A DNA stretch of 64,000 nt from positions 868,001 to 932,000 of the forward strand of contig OZ244919.1 in the NCBI GenBank assembly GCA_965221845.1, given 5' to 3'. The stretch comes from JAJEFO01 sp965221845. Lineage in GTDB: Bacteria > Pseudomonadota > Alphaproteobacteria > Rhodobacterales > Rhodobacteraceae. This document shows, in pieces, positions 8,392 through 16,873 of this stretch (position 1 is the stretch's first letter; the number at the start of each line of letters is the position of its first letter). Both the position numbers and the translations under genes were made by a program. Under the pieces are notes generated by a model, which worked only from the letters and a program-made list of their open reading frames with translations, had not been told where the DNA came from and searched no databases.

Positions 8392-8842
8392 CAAGATGCA
8401 ACTCCGTGTCTGCGAAATCTCACGGGCGCCGCCGTCATATGCCAAGAGGCCAAGGCGGCGCAACGCCAAGCCGGGCGTACAGGCCGGTGAAGCCGTCCCC
8501 GGCGGCGCCGCAACGGACGGCACGTCCGGACAGTGCATCCGGCAAGCACTGCCGCTTGCTCCCCTGCCTCCTACATCGTTCGGCACATTACTCGATGGAA
8601 GGCGACGCTGCGGTTTCGCCTCGCAACGGGTGAACCGTCGCGATCTGCTGTCCGACGGGATCGGGCAGCGCGCGTTGCTCGCAACGCCTTGATGTGGCGC
8701 AACGCAGCCCCGCATGGCGAAAGGACCGGGTGCAGGCCGCTTCAGACGTCCGGGCCGCCTTTCGCGGGTCATCCGCGACGGCCATGCCCGGGCCGCCGCT
8801 TCCCCGGCGGAACCTTGCATGGCCGAGGGTCCGGGAAGCGGC
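8392..8842. other. leader region upstream of thiD, no riboswitch seen
   Basis: 450 bases separate the first thiamine gene from the tRNA. I looked on the minus strand for the TPP-riboswitch landmarks (CTGAGA, then GAACCTGAT) and did not find them. No gene or strong promoter stands out. Confidence 0.5.
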
Positions 8843-8917
8843 TGGCTGGGGTGGTAGGATTCGAACCTACGGTACACGGTACCAAAAACCGCTGCCTTAC
8901 CACTTGGCTACACCCCA
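8843..8917 (-). tRNA. tRNA-Gln (anticodon UUG)
   Basis: A 75-nt cloverleaf including an encoded CCA. The seven-base acceptor arm TGGGGTG pairs with CACCCCA, the anticodon stem GCGGT/ACCGT closes a loop reading TTTTGGT with anticodon TTG, and the T arm is GTAGG-TTCGAAT-CCTAC. The discriminator base is G followed by CCA (8845-8843). Confidence 0.95.
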
Positions 8918-9549
8918 GTGCGCACCTGCGGCGCTAACGCTTTGAAAAGCGTCAGCTTTGCCTCCTCAAGCTGCGGACGCGAACTGGCTCCGGCCCCGCT
9001 TCGTCCGCGCCTGGAACTGGCTTCGGAAAGAAGGCATGCCGTCAGTACGACTCACTGATGCAAGAATCAAGCTGCTAACGCCGGCACAAATTGTGCGGGA
9101 TGTCCGCGACACCGCCCTGGGAGGATCTCGGCGTCAGGGCCCTCGCCCGGTACGGAAGATGCATCCCCCCGAACGTAATTCGGCGGCCGGCACGCATGGA
9201 GGACCGCCGGCGGCACGGAGCGGCGCGCGAAACGGCAAGGGCGACCCTTGCAGCCGTCCGGAGGGGCCTGCCGCCAGTGTCGCCGCCCGTCGGAATGCCC
9301 CCTCCTGCCGAGGCACGCAACCGTCGCCCCGCAGGCACGAACCCGTGCATGGGCGCCAGAACGATGCCGGGGACGGCGCGTTCCGGGCTGAGACCGGCAT
9401 GCGTCGGGTGACGGCGCGCGCAGCGGGAAGGAAGCGGCGCCTGGAGGCCGTTTTCCGCATCCTCCCTTTCCGCAGACGAACCGGAATGTCGTGCCTGGCC
9501 CGGGTGCGGATGCCACTTCCCTCGATTCAGCGCCTTGCGGTCGCCATGG
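8918..9549. other. intergenic, no gene recognised
   Basis: About 630 bases between the tRNA and nhaA. Frames are open on both strands but show only shadow-type composition. No repeat with other parts of the window was noticed. Confidence 0.5.
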
Positions 9550-10848
9550 TCACAAGTGCTGCTTCTCGATCTTGGACAGCTTGCCGGCAATCACGGAAAT
9601 CACCGCGGCGAAGAAGCTGAGAAGAGCGCCCATCTTGGCCGAATCCTGCAGAGGGCCGGGATCGAAAGCAACCGTGGCGATGAACAGCGAAACCGTGAAG
9701 CCGATCGCCGCAACGCAGCCGATCACGAAAAGGTCGACGGTGCGCATGCCTGACGGCAATCCAAGCTTCAATGCGCTCGCCGCGAACCAGCCGAACAGCA
9801 GAACGCCGAAAGGCTTTCCAACGACAAGGCCCAGGAGAACCAGCCATGTCGCCGTGCCAATGGCCGAGAACTCCACGCCCGCGTTCAGCAGGCCGAAGAA
9901 AAACAGGACGACCTCGACGGGATGCTTCAGCAAATGCTCGCAGTGGTTCAGCAGATCCGTCAGGTGCTTCTCGGCCTCGGCAAAGATCCCGAATGCACGG
10001 TCCGCATGGGGGAGGGTCGGGACAACGGGCAGCAGGCCCAGTGCGGGATGCAGGCCGCTCTCCTGAAACCCGTACCAGCTGACGGCGCCCGCGACGAGAT
10101 AGGGCCAGAAGGACAGCTTCCTGCGCACCCACGTGGAATTGCGGCGCTGCGGGTCCGCCCGATCAAGGCGGCGGGGCAGCAAGTTGAAAAGCACGTAGAC
10201 GGCGAGCGCCGAAAGGGCCGACATCAGCAACCACTCCGGCGCCAGTTCGCCGGAAGGGTAGAAGACCGCAAGGATGATCAGGCCGCAGGCGTCATCGGCA
10301 ATCGCCACGAGCAGCAGGAAACGGACCGCCGGATGCCCTGCCCCGAACACAAGCCGGCCCACAAGGTAGCTGAAAGCGATGTCAGTGGCCGTCGGTATCG
10401 CCCAGCCGTTCGCAACCGCGTCGTAGGTGTCCGAGCCAAGATAGGCTGCGAGGCCGAGATACACCATGACCGGGCCGATCATCCCTCCGGCGGTCGCGAC
10501 AAGCGGGGTTGCCGCCTTCCTGCCCCGAAGCGAGCCGTTCTCAAGTATGATCGCCTCCCAGACCTCTTTCGCCGCGATCGCGAAGAAAAATGCCATCAGC
10601 CCGTCGTTCACGAGGAAATGAACGCTCAGGACCCTCTCGGCATCCGGGGGTCCGCTGATGTCGTAATGCGCGCCGTAGGCCTTAAGCCAATAGGCCGCGT
10701 CCGCACCCACCCAGTCGTTGAACCAGAGAGGATACTCGACCAGCAGCTTGTACGTTCCGGGATCGGCGTTCGCCCAGACAAGCGCGATCAGCGCCCCGAT
10801 GACCAGCAGAAGCGAATTGCTGGTGACGAAGTTCCAGACGCGATACAT
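9550..10848 (-). CDS. nhaA: Na+/H+ antiporter NhaA
   Basis: Inner-membrane antiporter of 432 residues with about a dozen hydrophobic spans, exporting Na+ in exchange for protons. The cation-site aspartates of the family are visible in I-A-D-D-A-C-G (equivalent to Asp163/164) and P-T-A-T-D-I-A-F (Asp133 region). The conserved half-helix G-G-M-I-G-P and the C-terminal G-F-T-V-S-L-F-I segment are also present. ATG 10848 is preferred over the upstream TTG because G-G-G-G-G-A-G sits 5-6 bases before it. NhaA suggests a saline or alkaline setting. Confidence 0.93.
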   Translation of the reverse strand: MYRVWNFVTSNSLLLVIGALIALVWANADPGTYKLLVEYPLWFNDWVGADAAYWLKAYGAHYDISGPPDAERVLSVHFLVNDGLMAFFFAIAAKEVWEAIILENGSLRGRKAATPLVATAGGMIGPVMVYLGLAAYLGSDTYDAVANGWAIPTATDIAFSYLVGRLVFGAGHPAVRFLLLVAIADDACGLIILAVFYPSGELAPEWLLMSALSALAVYVLFNLLPRRLDRADPQRRNSTWVRRKLSFWPYLVAGAVSWYGFQESGLHPALGLLPVVPTLPHADRAFGIFAEAEKHLTDLLNHCEHLLKHPVEVVLFFFGLLNAGVEFSAIGTATWLVLLGLVVGKPFGVLLFGWFAASALKLGLPSGMRTVDLFVIGCVAAIGFTVSLFIATVAFDPGPLQDSAKMGALLSFFAAVISVIAGKLSKIEKQHL

Positions 10849-10887
10849 CCCCGGCTCCCCCAAAGCATTCGGGACGGAATAGCCCGC

Positions 10888-10918
10888 CTGCCCTTGCCGG
10901 GCAAGTCGGCAAGGGCAG
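10888..10918. promoter_or_regulatory. 11-bp perfect hairpin upstream of nhaA
   Basis: CTGCCCTTGCC (10888-10898) and GGCAAGGGCAG (10908-10918) form a perfect 11-bp stem with a 9-base loop, 40 bases upstream of the nhaA start. There is no T run, so it is not a typical intrinsic terminator for either direction. It could be an mRNA leader structure or an operator. Confidence 0.4.
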
Positions 10919-11260
10919 GGCCGGGCGTCGCGCGGCCCGCGGCGCAGCCGTCATTCCCGGCATGCCCGGCGCCTGCATGGCCGTCTGGCGGGGGGAGGCA
11001 GGGAGGCCGATCAGTGCGCCCGGGCAGCCATGCCCCGGGACAGTCCCGAGACCAGCGCCCCGAGGAGCGCAATCCCGAGATGCCCGGCAAAGGCCCTTGG
11101 CCCGCCGGCGACGCCGGAGGAGCGCACGCTTCGGGACGCACTGATGAACAGGCAACTTACCTGCGCGGCGGATCCTGATCCGGATCCCCGCCCGCTTTCA
11201 GTGAGGCCAGGGCACCGAGGCCCCGGCATGATTCGACCAAGCGCGCCATCCCACGAAAAT
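10919..11260. other. intergenic, no gene recognised
   Basis: 342 bases of GC-rich sequence between the nhaA leader hairpin and the IS66-type relic. Nothing recognisable on either strand. Confidence 0.5.
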
Positions 11261-11466
11261 GGCAACTGTTCAGGTTCTATCGGAACTGTTCAGATATGAG
11301 ATGTTTTCCTGATGCGCGGTCTTTGCGGACATCTGGCATCATGTACGGGGGCCGCATTCAAAACCGATGGACCTGACGGTTGCCGGCGACGGATCTGCAT
11401 CCCGACGACCACGGCATTTAGCCTTACGATATGTGTTGAGGACGAATTTTGGTGCTGAACAGTTAC
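11261..11466. repeat. ~206-bp relic with IS66-type ends
   Basis: The left edge reads GCAACTGTTCAGGTTC and the right edge CTGAACAGTTAC, an inverted pair matching the right end of the IS66 remnant near 41421 (AACCTGAACAGT, then TTAC after the DDE insertion). A second AACTGTTCAG copy lies inside at ~11283. The interior is AT-richer and has no long ORF. It is best read as a MITE-like or internally deleted IS66 derivative. No convincing 8-bp target duplication is seen. Confidence 0.45.
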
Positions 11467-11498
11467 GAAACACCTTACCCCGCCCTCGCTAGTGGTTA

Positions 11499-11564
11499 GG
11501 GCCCGTTGACAGTCATGTCGCGGCGACCACGCCAGCGACGAGGTGAATCCCGGCGGCAGAAGCT
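11499..11564 (-). mobile_element. inverted right-end fragment of the IS427-type element
   Basis: These ~65 bases are the reverse complement of the right end of copy A (terminal GGGCCCGTTGACAGT plus the last transposase codons). They abut copy A at a TA. This is a broken older copy. Confidence 0.7.
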
Positions 11565-11565
11565 A

Positions 11566-12447
11566 GGGCCCGTTGACAGTCGTCTTGCGAATCGTCCGGT
11601 TCCATGCCATTTCCTGCCCCGATGACCGCCGGAACGGCGGCACGAGGCAACAACGGCATGAGAGAGCAGAGACATGATGAACGCAGACAGAACGGTGGCG
11701 GCCGACGCCATGTGGGCGCGGATCGAGGACATGCTGCCGGGCAAGAAGTCCGACCCCGGCGGCACGGCGGCGGACAGCCGCCTCTTCATGGAGGCGGTGC
11801 CGTGGCGGTTCCGCACGGGGTCGCCGTGGCGCGACCTCCCCGCGCGGTTCGGGAACCGGGACGGCGTCTCCAGGCGGTTCCGGCGCCGGGCGCTTTCCGG
11901 GGTTTTCGAGCGCGTTTCCGACGCCTTGTCCGAGGAGTCCGGCCTCGAGTGCGTGTCCGGCGGCGGCACGGTGGTTCAGGCGCACCGGAAGGCGTCCGGC
12001 GCAAAAGGGGGACCTCGAGCCAGGGGATCGGCCGTTCCAGAGGCGGCCTGACGAGCAAGGTCGTGGCCGTCGTGGACGCCATGGGACATCTCGTGCGGTT
12101 CACGATCCCTCCCGGCCAGGCGCACGACCCGAGGGGGTGCCGGGGCTTCTCGACGGCCTGGCGTTCGGGGCCTTCGTCGGTGACAAGGCGTCCGGCGCCG
12201 ACTGGCTGCCCGGGGACCTGGCGGAACGCGGGGCGGAGGCGGCGGTCCCGTCGAGGCGGAGCCGGACGGTGCCGCGGGCGCATGACCGGGAGGTGTACGG
12301 ATGGCGGCACCTGGTGGAGAACTTCTTCGCGAAGACCGGGGAGTTCCGTGCGATCGCGACGCGGCACGACAAGACCGACGCGAGCTTCGCCGCCGGGATT
12401 CACCTCGTCGCCGGCGTGGTCGCCGCGACATGACTGTCAACGGGCCC
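11566..12447 (+). mobile_element. IS5-superfamily (IS427-type) element, copy A, decayed
   Basis: 882 bp bounded by inverted GGGCCCGTTGACAGT / ACTGTCAACGGGCCC and flanked by TA on both sides (11564-11565 and 12448-12449), the target duplication usual for this group. Compared with copy C it has lost one base in the B frame (near 12133) and carries many missense changes. One of these turns the V-D-G-T motif holding the first catalytic aspartate into G-G-G-T. Confidence 0.85.
11674..12433 (+). pseudogene. inactive IS427-type transposase (copy A)
   Basis: OrfA (11674-12051) is open, but its DDE aspartate in the V-D-G-T motif is replaced by glycine, and conserved Trp and Phe residues have become Arg and Ser. 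OrfB would be reached by a frameshift at AAAAGGGGG (~12005) but is interrupted by a one-base deletion before the second catalytic region; the tail D-R-E-V-Y-G-W-R-H-L-V-E-N-F-F remains. Almost every difference from the intact copy C is A:T to G:C. Confidence 0.8.
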
Positions 12448-12448
12448 T

Positions 12449-12464
12449 AATCTGGGCTACACCC
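12449..12464. repeat. single terminal repeat of the ISKra4/MITE type
   Basis: AATCTGGGCTACACCC matches the right end of the 144-bp MITE at 44276-44419. It lies directly beside copy A, so the IS probably landed in or beside a MITE whose other end is no longer visible. Confidence 0.4.
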
Positions 12465-12547
12465 GGAGCAGGGACAGGGGCTTGACACCGGCACCGAGTG
12501 GGATGTAAAGGGGTCTTGACACTTTGCCTGCAGAGAAGAAGTCCGCC

Positions 12548-13081
12548 ATGAAACAGTTGCTGATGCCGGCTCTGGCCGCCACCCTGCTGATCACGGCCCT
12601 CGCGCCCGCGCCCGCCCTGGCGTGGCTGGCCGGCCCGGGCGCCTGCCATTCCACCCGGGTGCACACGATCCAGCACCATCAGAAAGTCTGTGCCGACTGC
12701 CTGGTCAGTCTGAGCCGGATGACACCAGACGGCCTGACCGTCACCGTCTACGACTTCGGTCTCCGCACCCATGACCTCTGGAGCTGGCAGGTGTTTGCCA
12801 ACCGGGACTTCACGGCAGACCCGCTGCCACTCCGGGTCGGGGTGATGGCAAACGAGGACCGCCACTTCTCGGCCCTCCCCCTCGTCAGCCAGCCGCTGGG
12901 TGCCCTGGCGGGCTCGCAGGCCACCGTTGACAAAAGGGTGCGTCTTACTGGGCTGCGGCCCGACCATCATTACACACTCATCATCTACAGCCCGGAACTG
13001 GCCGGCGTCAACGGCCGCGGTGGCCACACAGCCCCGTTTGAACGCCGCTGCTTCCGCTCGGCCCGGGCCCCCGATTCCTAG
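12548..13081 (+). CDS. secreted protein of unknown function
   Basis: Product of 177 residues. ATG 12548 opens a clear Sec signal peptide (M-K-Q-L-L, an 18-residue Ala/Leu core, A-P-A-L-A before W-L-A-G), preceded by AGAGAAG. The mature part has a cysteine cluster (G-A-C-H-S, V-C-A-D-C) and a late cysteine (R-R-C-F), suggesting disulfides in the periplasm. The body alternates short strands and loops (V-T-V-Y-D-F-G; T-L-I-I-Y-S-P-E-L), perhaps a beta-sandwich. I do not recognise the family. It is surrounded by IS elements and followed by a second signal-peptide ORF, so both may be acquired cargo. Confidence 0.7.
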   Translation: MKQLLMPALAATLLITALAPAPALAWLAGPGACHSTRVHTIQHHQKVCADCLVSLSRMTPDGLTVTVYDFGLRTHDLWSWQVFANRDFTADPLPLRVGVMANEDRHFSALPLVSQPLGALAGSQATVDKRVRLTGLRPDHHYTLIIYSPELAGVNGRGGHTAPFERRCFRSARAPDS

Positions 13082-13124
13082 GGGTCCGCCGGACCCTTGG
13101 ATCGCGCCCGTATCCTGGCGGGCA

Positions 13125-13134
13125 CCCCCCCCCC
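13125..13134. repeat. C10 homopolymer tract
   Basis: Ten consecutive C bases just after the secreted-protein gene and 8 bases before the GTG of the next signal-peptide ORF. Tracts this long are prone to slippage. Confidence 0.8.
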
Positions 13135-13142
13135 TGACCTTT

Positions 13143-13258
13143 GTGCGTCCGACGCATCTTCTCGCCACCGCCCTCGTGGCACTGCTGATCCTGCCGCTGG
13201 CCGCGACGGCAACATCGGTCTGTACTGCACCATACAGCTACAAGGGTGTCGGCAACGG
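13143..13258 (+). pseudogene. 5' fragment of a second secreted-protein gene, cut by IS30
   Basis: From GTG 13143 the frame encodes a signal peptide (V-R-P-T-H-L-L, a long Ala/Leu/Val core, A-A-T-A-T-S cleavage region) followed by S-V-C-T-A-P-Y-S-Y-K-G-V-G-N-G. The sequence then runs into the left end of the IS30-type element. The rest of the gene is not found at the other side of the insertion. Its layout resembles the preceding secreted-protein gene, so the two may have formed a pair. Confidence 0.5.
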
Positions 13259-13371
13259 CGCCGGTTCCAGCCCGAAGTGCAACGGCAGCCGGCGAGGGCG
13301 AAGCCCGAGCGGCGGCGGTCCCTTCACCGGGAGGCGTAGCCAGTCTTCCGGGGCGGTGCAAGCCCTGCCGG

Positions 13372-13442
13372 GCGCTGTCCGCGGCCCGCCGGACGCAGGG
13401 AGGGCGGAGCCCGACCGGAGGACGGCGGGCCGCGGACAGCGC
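13372..13442. other. conserved 19-bp-stem hairpin in IS30 copy D
   Basis: GCGCTGTCCGCGGCCCGCC (13372-13390) pairs perfectly with 13424-13442. It lies between the transposase stop and the left end, inside a ~185-bp block identical in copies D, E and F. Confidence 0.75.
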
Positions 13443-13489
13443 GCATCTCCCCTCGGAGCCGCCCCCGGCGGCCCCGGAACGGCCCCCTC

Positions 13490-14243
13490 AGGGCGGCTGC
13501 GCCCGGGCAGGAAGGCCTCGGACGGGGTGAGGCAGCCCAGGGCCTTGCGCGGCCGCGCGTTGAGGCGGTCCTGGACGGCCTTCACGGCCTCGTCCGTCAC
13601 CTTGCGGAAGTCCGTGCCCTTCGGGAACCGTTCCCGCACCTGCCCGTTCACGTGCTCGTCCGTGCCGCGCTCCCGGGAGTGGCAATGCCGCGCGAAGAAG
13701 AACCCCGCGCCCAGCGCCTCCGACACCCTGGCATGGCCCGCGAACTCCTTGCCGTTGTCGGCCGTGACCGTGTGCACGGGGAGGAAACCCGGCATGCCGG
13801 TCATGGCCGAGCCGACCGCGTCCGCCGTCTTCCTCCCGACCCTTTCGAGCAGCGTGTGCCTGGACGCCCTGTCCACCAGGGAGACCAGCGCGCCGCCGGT
13901 GCCCTTGCCGTTGATTCGTGTCGGCCTCCCGGTCGCCGACCCGCTCCTTCGCCTCCACGACCGCCGGACGCTCGGAGATGTCCACCCGGCCCGGGATGCG
14001 GCCGCGGCCGGAATGGCGGCCGCCCTTCCGGTCCGGCTTCCTGCCGCGGCGGCGGAGATGCCGCCAGAGACCGCCGCCGGCCTTCCGGTCGGCGTGGATG
14101 CGCTCGCAGGTCCACTGACGCCCCGCCATCGGCGCGCCCTCCTTGCGGAGGCGCCCGCTGACCTGCTCCGGGCCCGGCCCTCGGCCAGCCGCTCCTCCGC
14201 CATGCGCCACGGCTCGGGCGTCATCTTGCGCGCCGCCGACGAG
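13490..14243 (-). pseudogene. IS30 transposase, C-terminal part (copy D)
   Basis: Remnants of the IS30 DDE domain are readable across two frames: T-A-D-N-G-K-E-F (second Asp) and the R-K-A-L-G-C-L-T-P-S-E-A-F terminus in one, and the E-Q-V-S-G-R-L-R-K-E-G region in another. The first catalytic segment D-W-E-A-D has become D-R-E-A-D and is followed by a frame change near 13910. The missing N-terminus lies at 15685-15890. Confidence 0.8.
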
Positions 14244-15681
14244 CATCCATGTCCTGGGTCAAGCCCGGATCCGGCCTTTTCCGGGGGCCGGGACCGGGGA
14301 TTTCCACAGCCTGTCCACATCCCGGCGGCCGTCCGGGCAGGGGCAGGCGGCCCGGCCGCAAGGGCGCGGCCGGACGGCTGGTTCCCTTCGGGCCCCGGCG
14401 GGCCGCCGGGGGGCGCGGCCCGTCCGGGCGTCAGGCGGCGGCCGCCGACCTGTCCTCCCAGGTGCGCCGGTCGCGGAGCAGCGCATTCGCGGTGACGACG
14501 AGCTTCCGCATGACCGCGGTCACGGCGACCTTGTGGTGCCTGCCCCTTTCCCGGAGCCGGCCGTGCCTCTCCATCATGTCGGGATCGGACATGCAGGCCG
14601 CCATCGCCGCCATGTACAGGACGTCCCTCGGACGCCGCCGCCCGCCGGTCATGTGGCGCCCGCCCCTGAGGGTGCCGCTGTCGCGGGCGAAGGGGGCGAC
14701 GCCGACCGGGGCGGCGGCCCGGCGGTTGCCGATCGCGCCCGGCCCGCCCGCCCGGGCGACCGGGGACGCGGCCGTGACCGGGCCGATGCCCGGCACCGGG
14801 GCCGGATGCCGCAGCTCTCCGCCAGGCCCTCCGAGCCCTTGACAAGTTCCTCGATCCGCCGGCCGGACGCGGCGACGGCGCCGTCCAGTTCCTCCAGCAC
14901 CCTCCGGACGGGGCCGTCCGCGTCCGGCTCTCCGACCTCGCCCGGGACCGCCTTCAGTTCCGCGCGCCGGTCGACGAGGGCCTCCCGCAGCACGAGCATG
15001 TCGCGGAGCCTGTCGACGGTGACGTCGGCCGGCGCGGTGGGCGCCATGTCCGGGAACGCGGCGCGCAGGGCGGCCGGCACGCGCGCGCCGGCCCTGTCGG
15101 TCTTCGCCAGCTCGCCGCCGGCCCTGGGGAGGTCCCGGGACTGGCGGGGGTCGCCACGACGACCTTGAAGCCCCTGTCATGCAGCGACTGCAGGAGGGCC
15201 CGGTGCATCCGTCCCGTGGCCTCCGGGACGACCCGCTCCGCATTCCCTTCCCCGGGAGGCGGGCGACCTTGCGGAACCCGTCCGTGTCGTTGGTGGCGGC
15301 GTGATCCCGCCCGCCCGGGCGGATGTCCGGCGACTTCCTGCTCACGTCGATTCCCGCAGCTGCGGTGGTCATGTCTCCCGCTCCTGTCCTCGCGACGGTC
15401 CGGTTCCCGGACCCGGCGTCCATCGGGACCCGGGAGGCCAACGGGAGGGCGGGCCGACCACGCTCGTCGACGGATCCGCTCGCGCGATCCAGGGCCGCTC
15501 CGGTCCGGCCCGTCCTGCGGGGCCAGGCCCCGCACCCCCTCCGCCCGGCCGGGCGGAGGGGGTCCCGGACCCGGCATCGACCGGGAGGGCGCCGGGAGGC
15601 AAGGAACGGCTTTTCCACAGGAATCCGCCCCCGACTTTTCCACAGCCACCTCCTTGGCCATTGCCGGTTCGCTGAACATGC
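14244..15681 (-). mobile_element. IS110-family element inserted in IS30 copy D
   Basis: About 1.44 kb inserted at GAG in the IS30 transposase gene; GAG is present at both junctions (14241-14243, 15682-15684). No terminal inverted repeats are evident, as usual for IS110. It carries one decayed transposase gene plus non-coding ends. Confidence 0.7.
14431..15372 (-). pseudogene. IS110-family transposase, decayed
   Basis: The start (M-T-T-A-A-A-G-I-D-V-S-R-K-S) fits the N-terminal DEDD catalytic domain. The C-terminal part retains the Transposase_20 helix-hairpin P-G-I-G-P-V-T-A-A and the G-V-A-P-F-A-R-D-S-G, D-V-L-Y-M-A-A and H-H-K-V-A-V-T-A segments. The middle is out of frame and Arg/Pro-rich, with its proper reading in another frame (D-M-L-V-L-R-E-A-L-V-D-R-R-A-E). 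At least two frameshifts make it inactive. Confidence 0.8.
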
Positions 15682-16179
15682 GAGGCCGCGCTGCGCCGCG
15701 CCTCCGCCTTCCCCTGCGCCTGCTTGTGGCGGCAGCCGCGCCCGCCGGCGTTGCGCCGCATCTCGCGCCAGACCGTCGTGCGGTCGCGGCCGGGCCGGCG
15801 GGCGATCGCCGGGCCGGAAAGCCCGCTTTCCCGGGGCGTGGATCCGGCGGCGTTCCTCATGAGGCCGGTGGCGGCAGCCCTCGGGCATGACGGTCTCCTT
15901 GCTTCATCACAGGGACTGTCATCGCCGCCTGGCCGATTCGCAACAGCGTGCGTCTTCGAACCGCCAGGAACACTGCATCAGGTGTTGCACTTCACTGTGG
16001 AACGGAGGTGTTTCAAGAAACGTGGACACGGCACGGGCTGTGAACCGCATTGCGCATCCCCGGCAGGCATTGCAGCCTGCCGTCCGTTCCCGGACGCCGC
16101 GAAGGCGCCTTCACGGACACGGCCAGCCCTGTCGGAAGCCCGTGCAGGGGATGCAAGACGCAGCGGCGACAGGCGAATC

Positions 16180-16782
16180 ATGGACAAGGGCCTTCGCGAT
16201 CTCAAGAAAGGCCTCCGCGCATGCAGACTCTGCACCGCGCGCTTCGCGGCAACGGCGACGGAACACAGGCCACGCCCGGTTGTCTGGTTCGAACCCACCG
16301 CCCGGCTGCTTGTCGCCGGACAGGCACCTGGCCGGCAGGTGCACGAGATCGGCATTCCCTTCAAGGACAGGTCGGGCGATCGCCTCCGCGACTGGATGGG
16401 CGTCGACGGGCCGACATTCTATGACCGCTCGCGCATCGCCATCGTGCCGATGGCATTCTGCTTTCCCGGCTACGGCGCCGCAGGCGGCGACCTTCCGCCG
16501 CCGGCCGTCTGCGCGAGGACATGGAGGGCGCGCGTGCTCGAGAGCCTGTCGGCCGTTCGGCTGGCGCTGCTCGTCGGGGCCCATGCACAAGCCTGGCATC
16601 TCGGACTGCCTCGGAACACGAGGGTGACCGACACCGTCCGGGACTGGCAGTCCCGGCTGCCCGATTCATTCCCGCTTCCCCACCCGTCCTGGCGGAACAC
16701 GGGCTGGATCGCCTCCAATCCGTGGTTCGAGACAGACCTGCTTCCCGAACTGAAGGCCCGCGTGCGCGAAGCGCTCGCTTGA
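16180..16782 (+). CDS. uracil-DNA glycosylase-superfamily protein
   Basis: 200-residue member of the UDG superfamily (COG1573-like), probably excising uracil or a related damaged base from DNA. The N-terminus has a C-R-L-C pair as in Fe-S-type UDGs. Motif 1 is G-Q-A-P-G-R-Q-V-H-E-I-G-I-P-F, the next conserved block is D-R-S-G-D-R-L-R-D-W-M-G, then F-C-F-P-G. Near the end the H-P-S-W-R-N sequence fits the motif-2 histidine. ATG 16180 is chosen because upstream sequence belongs to the IS30 flank. It is monocistronic between IS30 copy D and the convergent ghrA-like gene. Confidence 0.78.
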   Translation: MDKGLRDLKKGLRACRLCTARFAATATEHRPRPVVWFEPTARLLVAGQAPGRQVHEIGIPFKDRSGDRLRDWMGVDGPTFYDRSRIAIVPMAFCFPGYGAAGGDLPPPAVCARTWRARVLESLSAVRLALLVGAHAQAWHLGLPRNTRVTDTVRDWQSRLPDSFPLPHPSWRNTGWIASNPWFETDLLPELKARVREALA

Positions 16783-16873
16783 CGGGCGCTTCGCGGCAGG
16801 GATCGAGCCAGACGGTGAACGGCATCGCTCACAAACGTCCTGCGTCAACGCGCGCGATCCGTCCGCAGCAGCG

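Larger units (their letters stand above)
13259..16008 (-). mobile_element. IS30-family element, copy D, split by an IS110-type insertion
   Basis: Ends match copies E and F: left CGCCGGTTCCAG...GAAGTGCAAC, right GTTGCACTTCACTGTGGAACGG. The transposase gene is in two parts, 13490-14243 (C-terminal two-thirds) and 15685-15890 (N-terminal), separated at codons that are contiguous in copy E (CGACGAG / GCCGCGCTGCG). Frameshifts and A:T to G:C substitutions mark it as dead. The 3' non-coding segment with its hairpin is nevertheless identical to the other copies. Confidence 0.85.

Noticed and set aside
8392..8842. TPP riboswitch ahead of thiD
   Set aside because: Thiamine operons often have one, but the CTGAGA and GAACCTGAT landmarks are absent on the minus strand, and I could not fold the region into the THI-box layout.
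13372..13442. Simple rho-independent terminator of the IS30 transposase
   Set aside because: The stem is long, with a 33-base loop and no following T run on either strand; its exact conservation across diverged copies is not explained by termination alone.
14244..15681. Functional IS110 with its own cargo
   Set aside because: The transposase is frameshifted several times and the remaining ORFs are shadow-like.
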